A stretch of 64,000 nt of DNA from Candidatus Opimibacter skivensis (lineage in GTDB: Bacteria; Bacteroidota; Bacteroidia; Chitinophagales; Saprospiraceae): positions 248,001 through 312,000 of the forward strand of contig JADKHH010000023.1 of the NCBI GenBank assembly GCA_016721905.1, given 5' to 3'. Shown in pieces: positions 62,801 through 64,000 of the stretch (positions are counted from its first letter, which is position 1; every line of letters begins with the position of its first letter). The notes below the pieces were generated by a model, which saw nothing but the letters and a program-made list of their open reading frames with translations, made no database searches and had not been told where the DNA came from. The position numbers and the translations under genes are program-made.

Positions 62801-64000
62801 TGATTTCATATGCGGAGGCTGTGCTACCATCCTGCCACAGGATGTCTCCTGCATCAGGGTCAAGCAAGATGTTGATTGTTTCGCCCTCACATACAGTTTG
62901 TTCGTCAGGTCCAATATCGATCATTGGGGGTTCAAGATCGGTCAGGACGATTTCATCACTGTCACTTCCACACATATTAGTGACTGTGACCGAATAGGTA
63001 CCACCGGTTGTGGCTGTGTAGATCCATGCAGTGCTATTGTCTTGCCAGAGGAAATTTCCGATGGAAGGATCAAAATTAAATGTCACTTCATCTCCCTGGC
63101 AGAGCACCATGTCATCACCCAGAAATATAATCCCGGGCGGTGTATTTACGTCAATGACGATCTGATCAGTGACTGAAGAGCAACCGTCATCGAGTGTCAC
63201 CGAGTACGTACCTGAACTGGTGATGGTATATTCAGCATCATGTGCGCCATCCTGCCAGGTGTATACGCTGAGGGAAGGATCAAGGGAAACAGTATATTCC
63301 TCTCCCTCGCAAATCGAAAGTTGTGGTGGACCTATATCAATCGGGTCAAGTGAATTTAGGATTGTGATTTCTACCGAATCAATACCATAGTTGCAATTTT
63401 CATCTGTGATGGTAAGTGCATAAATGCCTGACTCATTTACCTCAAGTGTAGGGTCATGACTGCCGTCTTCCCAAGTATATTGGTATCCGGAAAGGTCCGG
63501 ATCGATGACATAAGGTGGGCAGGTCGTGACCGGGTCACCTAATTCGAGGGGCAATTCATCCGGTTGGCCCGCGGCAATGACTGTGATATTTTCAAGATAG
63601 TAGTACGTTTGTTCCCCTGTACAATTCGGATCAAGTGGAGTATCCGCATCGGAATGAAAAGCGCCTATAGTAATAAATCGTTCTCCTCCCTGAGCTTGAA
63701 AACAACCGGAGATCAATGTCCAGCCATTTTCGTCACTTATAAACCCTTGGTTGGATTCTATCTGGGGGGCCACATCCATTGCGCCAACGTACCAGCCGTA
63801 TGGAGCGGATTGTGAAAAATATGCGCCAATTTTTTCTAACCCACAATTCATTTCTTCTCCCAGGCTGACATAAAAACTTACATGGTACCATTGATGCCCG
63901 GCCAGTGGTTGAATCAATTCGGCCATCATATATTCACGGTATTCATAGCTGGGAAGATGGCAGATGATACCTCCATAACCTTCACCTGTCAGGGGCAATT
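59880..64000 (-). CDS. Giant CHU_C surface protein, copy C, partial at window edge
   Basis: The frame is open from the window edge to the stop at 59880. The ATG at 63998 is internal: the same PLTGEGYGG residues lie well inside the N-domain of copy B, so signal peptide and true start are outside. It contains the rest of the N-domain, then about 14 Ig/PKD-like repeats (LGDDMVLCQGDEVTF ... FLWQDNSTAWIYTATTGGTYSVTVTNMCGSDSDEIVL) and a complete gliding-motility C-terminal domain (YIPNVFSPDGDGINDVF, FDRWGNLVY, VTVVR). At over 1370 residues it is the longest of the three tandem copies. It is probably a T9SS-exported surface adhesin. Confidence 0.9.
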   Translation of the reverse strand, partial: LPLTGEGYGGIICHLPSYEYREYMMAELIQPLAGHQWYHVSFYVSLGEEMNCGLEKIGAYFSQSAPYGWYVGAMDVAPQIESNQGFISDENGWTLISGCFQAQGGERFITIGAFHSDADTPLDPNCTGEQTYYYLENITVIAAGQPDELPLELGDPVTTCPPYVIDPDLSGYQYTWEDGSHDPTLEVNESGIYALTITDENCNYGIDSVEITILNSLDPIDIGPPQLSICEGEEYTVSLDPSLSVYTWQDGAHDAEYTITSSGTYSVTLDDGCSSVTDQIVIDVNTPPGIIFLGDDMVLCQGDEVTFNFDPSIGNFLWQDNSTAWIYTATTGGTYSVTVTNMCGSDSDEIVLTDLEPPMIDIGPDEQTVCEGETINILLDPDAGDILWQDGSTASAYEITTPGIYSVTVSNECGSAIDQMNILLLNPPVTDLGDDLEVCEGDTIHLTNADNNGLYLWQDNSIDEEFPVTNSGTYSLTITNDCGSSSDAIEVNYTSNVLPPNLGPDVSLCPGEQVVLHANSPGAGYLWQDFSTEEYLIVTTAGTYIVDAFNDCSLLSDTIEVTVNNNPPQVDLPDQLSICQGGNIILDPSVTGVTYLWNDNSQNQQLQVNAPGTYSVTVTNSCGSDVDTTIVSDGGLAPSVALGNDVGLCPGDTILISPVFSNVTSWLWQDGSVSPTYMITNAGAVHVAVSNSCGTAYDTLVTNLLAATPPLDLGADTSLCPGESFTLTISEPGVNILWSDGSSNPDLQVNGPGLISAIISNSCGQSFDTLIANALPAIPNLNLGTDQSLCPGEVITIGPGIPNVTYLWHDGSALDSFQTTQQETIILTISNSCGSATDTLEVFESTQGPQVDLGQDIQACEGDAVLIPSGISGVTYLWQDGSTDSDFMTTLSGQFILQVSNNCGTDADTILVDISGVPPTPSLGVDTTLCDGSTLALNSTAAAGTSIEWQDGSGSSSFIVTSSGLYTLLESNHCGVKIDTILVTYLDAPAPFSFGPDTTLCDGETLNLDAPVTSFDIQWQDGTATTTYLISTAGLYSLSVTNQCGTETDDILVTYLDAPGSFSLGSDTTLCTGEIYTLHAPVNSSDILWQDGSASPSYDVNGPGTFFVTASNSCGEAADTIHVDFVDTPLPFSLGPDTTLCPGETILLSSPSIFFDVQWQDGSGMLHLLVNKPGTYSLQLSNDCGVVRDEIEVSYDTHIPQFNLDASIPWCTGDIITLDATQSFAAAYIWSTGVTTPSVEITAPGNYNVEVTVPCSTSTQEVEVYPDTDCFVIDVHTQVYIPNVFSPDGDGINDVFAMSFGSDLEVTAMTGSIFDRWGNLVYSSEAIPFQWDGLYANDEVLPGVYVYHIKCTYLEGSIEKEEVFAGDVTVVR

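Noticed and set aside
52513..64000. Programmed frameshifting to explain CHU_C copy B
   Set aside because: No heptamer slippery site with a downstream structure was seen, several indels would be needed, and copies A and C are intact.

Overview
The window looks like chromosomal DNA of a Bacteroidota bacterium, most likely of the Saprospiraceae/Saprospiria group. The evidence is the protein families: C-terminal modules of the gliding-motility-associated (CHU_C) and type IX secretion (T9SS) type A kinds, SprB-like repeats, hybrid two-component sensors with a Reg_prop/Y_Y_Y ectodomain, a LytS-type kinase with a LytTR regulator, and the Bacteroidota arrangement amidase-MCE next to LptD. The taxonomic call is inference. 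I found no rRNA, tRNA, CRISPR array, integrase or transposase.

Layout. 1-9.7 kb: a partial secreted protein, a small membrane protein, a secreted metallophosphoesterase, glutaminase, and a large repeat-rich CHU_C surface protein split by a frameshift. 9.7-10.7 kb: a non-coding block with an 86-bp hairpin tandem repeat and a hairpin cassette. 10.7-23.5 kb: a hybrid two-component regulator, then a co-directional run of secreted proteins: a T9SS substrate, two tandem tail-fibre-like paralogs (the second broken), a DUF4412-like protein and a TlpA-like thioredoxin. 23.7-27.7 kb, minus strand: a zinc metalloprotease, a frameshifted tail-fibre-like protein and a YqcC-like protein. 27.9-31.8 kb: a LytS/LytTR pair. 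32.5-34.2 kb: small secreted and outer-membrane proteins. 34.5-39.7 kb: envelope genes (MCE protein, amidase, divergent LptD). 39.7-44.3 kb: M43 protease, DUF6438 lipoprotein, cation/proton antiporter and fluoride channel. 44.5-48.5 kb: a compact minus-strand operon of a membrane-anchored TIR protein, an outer-membrane barrel and a patatin-like phospholipase. 48.6-52.3 kb: a frameshifted glycosidase-like gene and a TPR lipoprotein. 52.5-64 kb: three tandem, related giant CHU_C surface proteins; the middle one is frameshifted and the last runs off the window.

Most products are exported, so the region serves the cell surface: adhesion or gliding substrates, extracellular hydrolases, envelope biogenesis and sensing. 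The TIR / outer-membrane barrel / patatin operon is the best candidate for an undescribed system. It joins two domains known as anti-phage effectors with a periplasmic sensor-like region and an outer-membrane partner.

Two themes cut across the window. First, intergenic DNA is full of structured repeats: palindromes sharing one core at two convergent-gene junctions, hairpin cassettes whose arms covary, and low-complexity 'words' that read outward from gene ends. Second, at least six genes are split by frameshifts that all amount to one missing base. That suggests systematic sequencing deletions rather than real pseudogenes, although one paralog also carries a nonsense codon.
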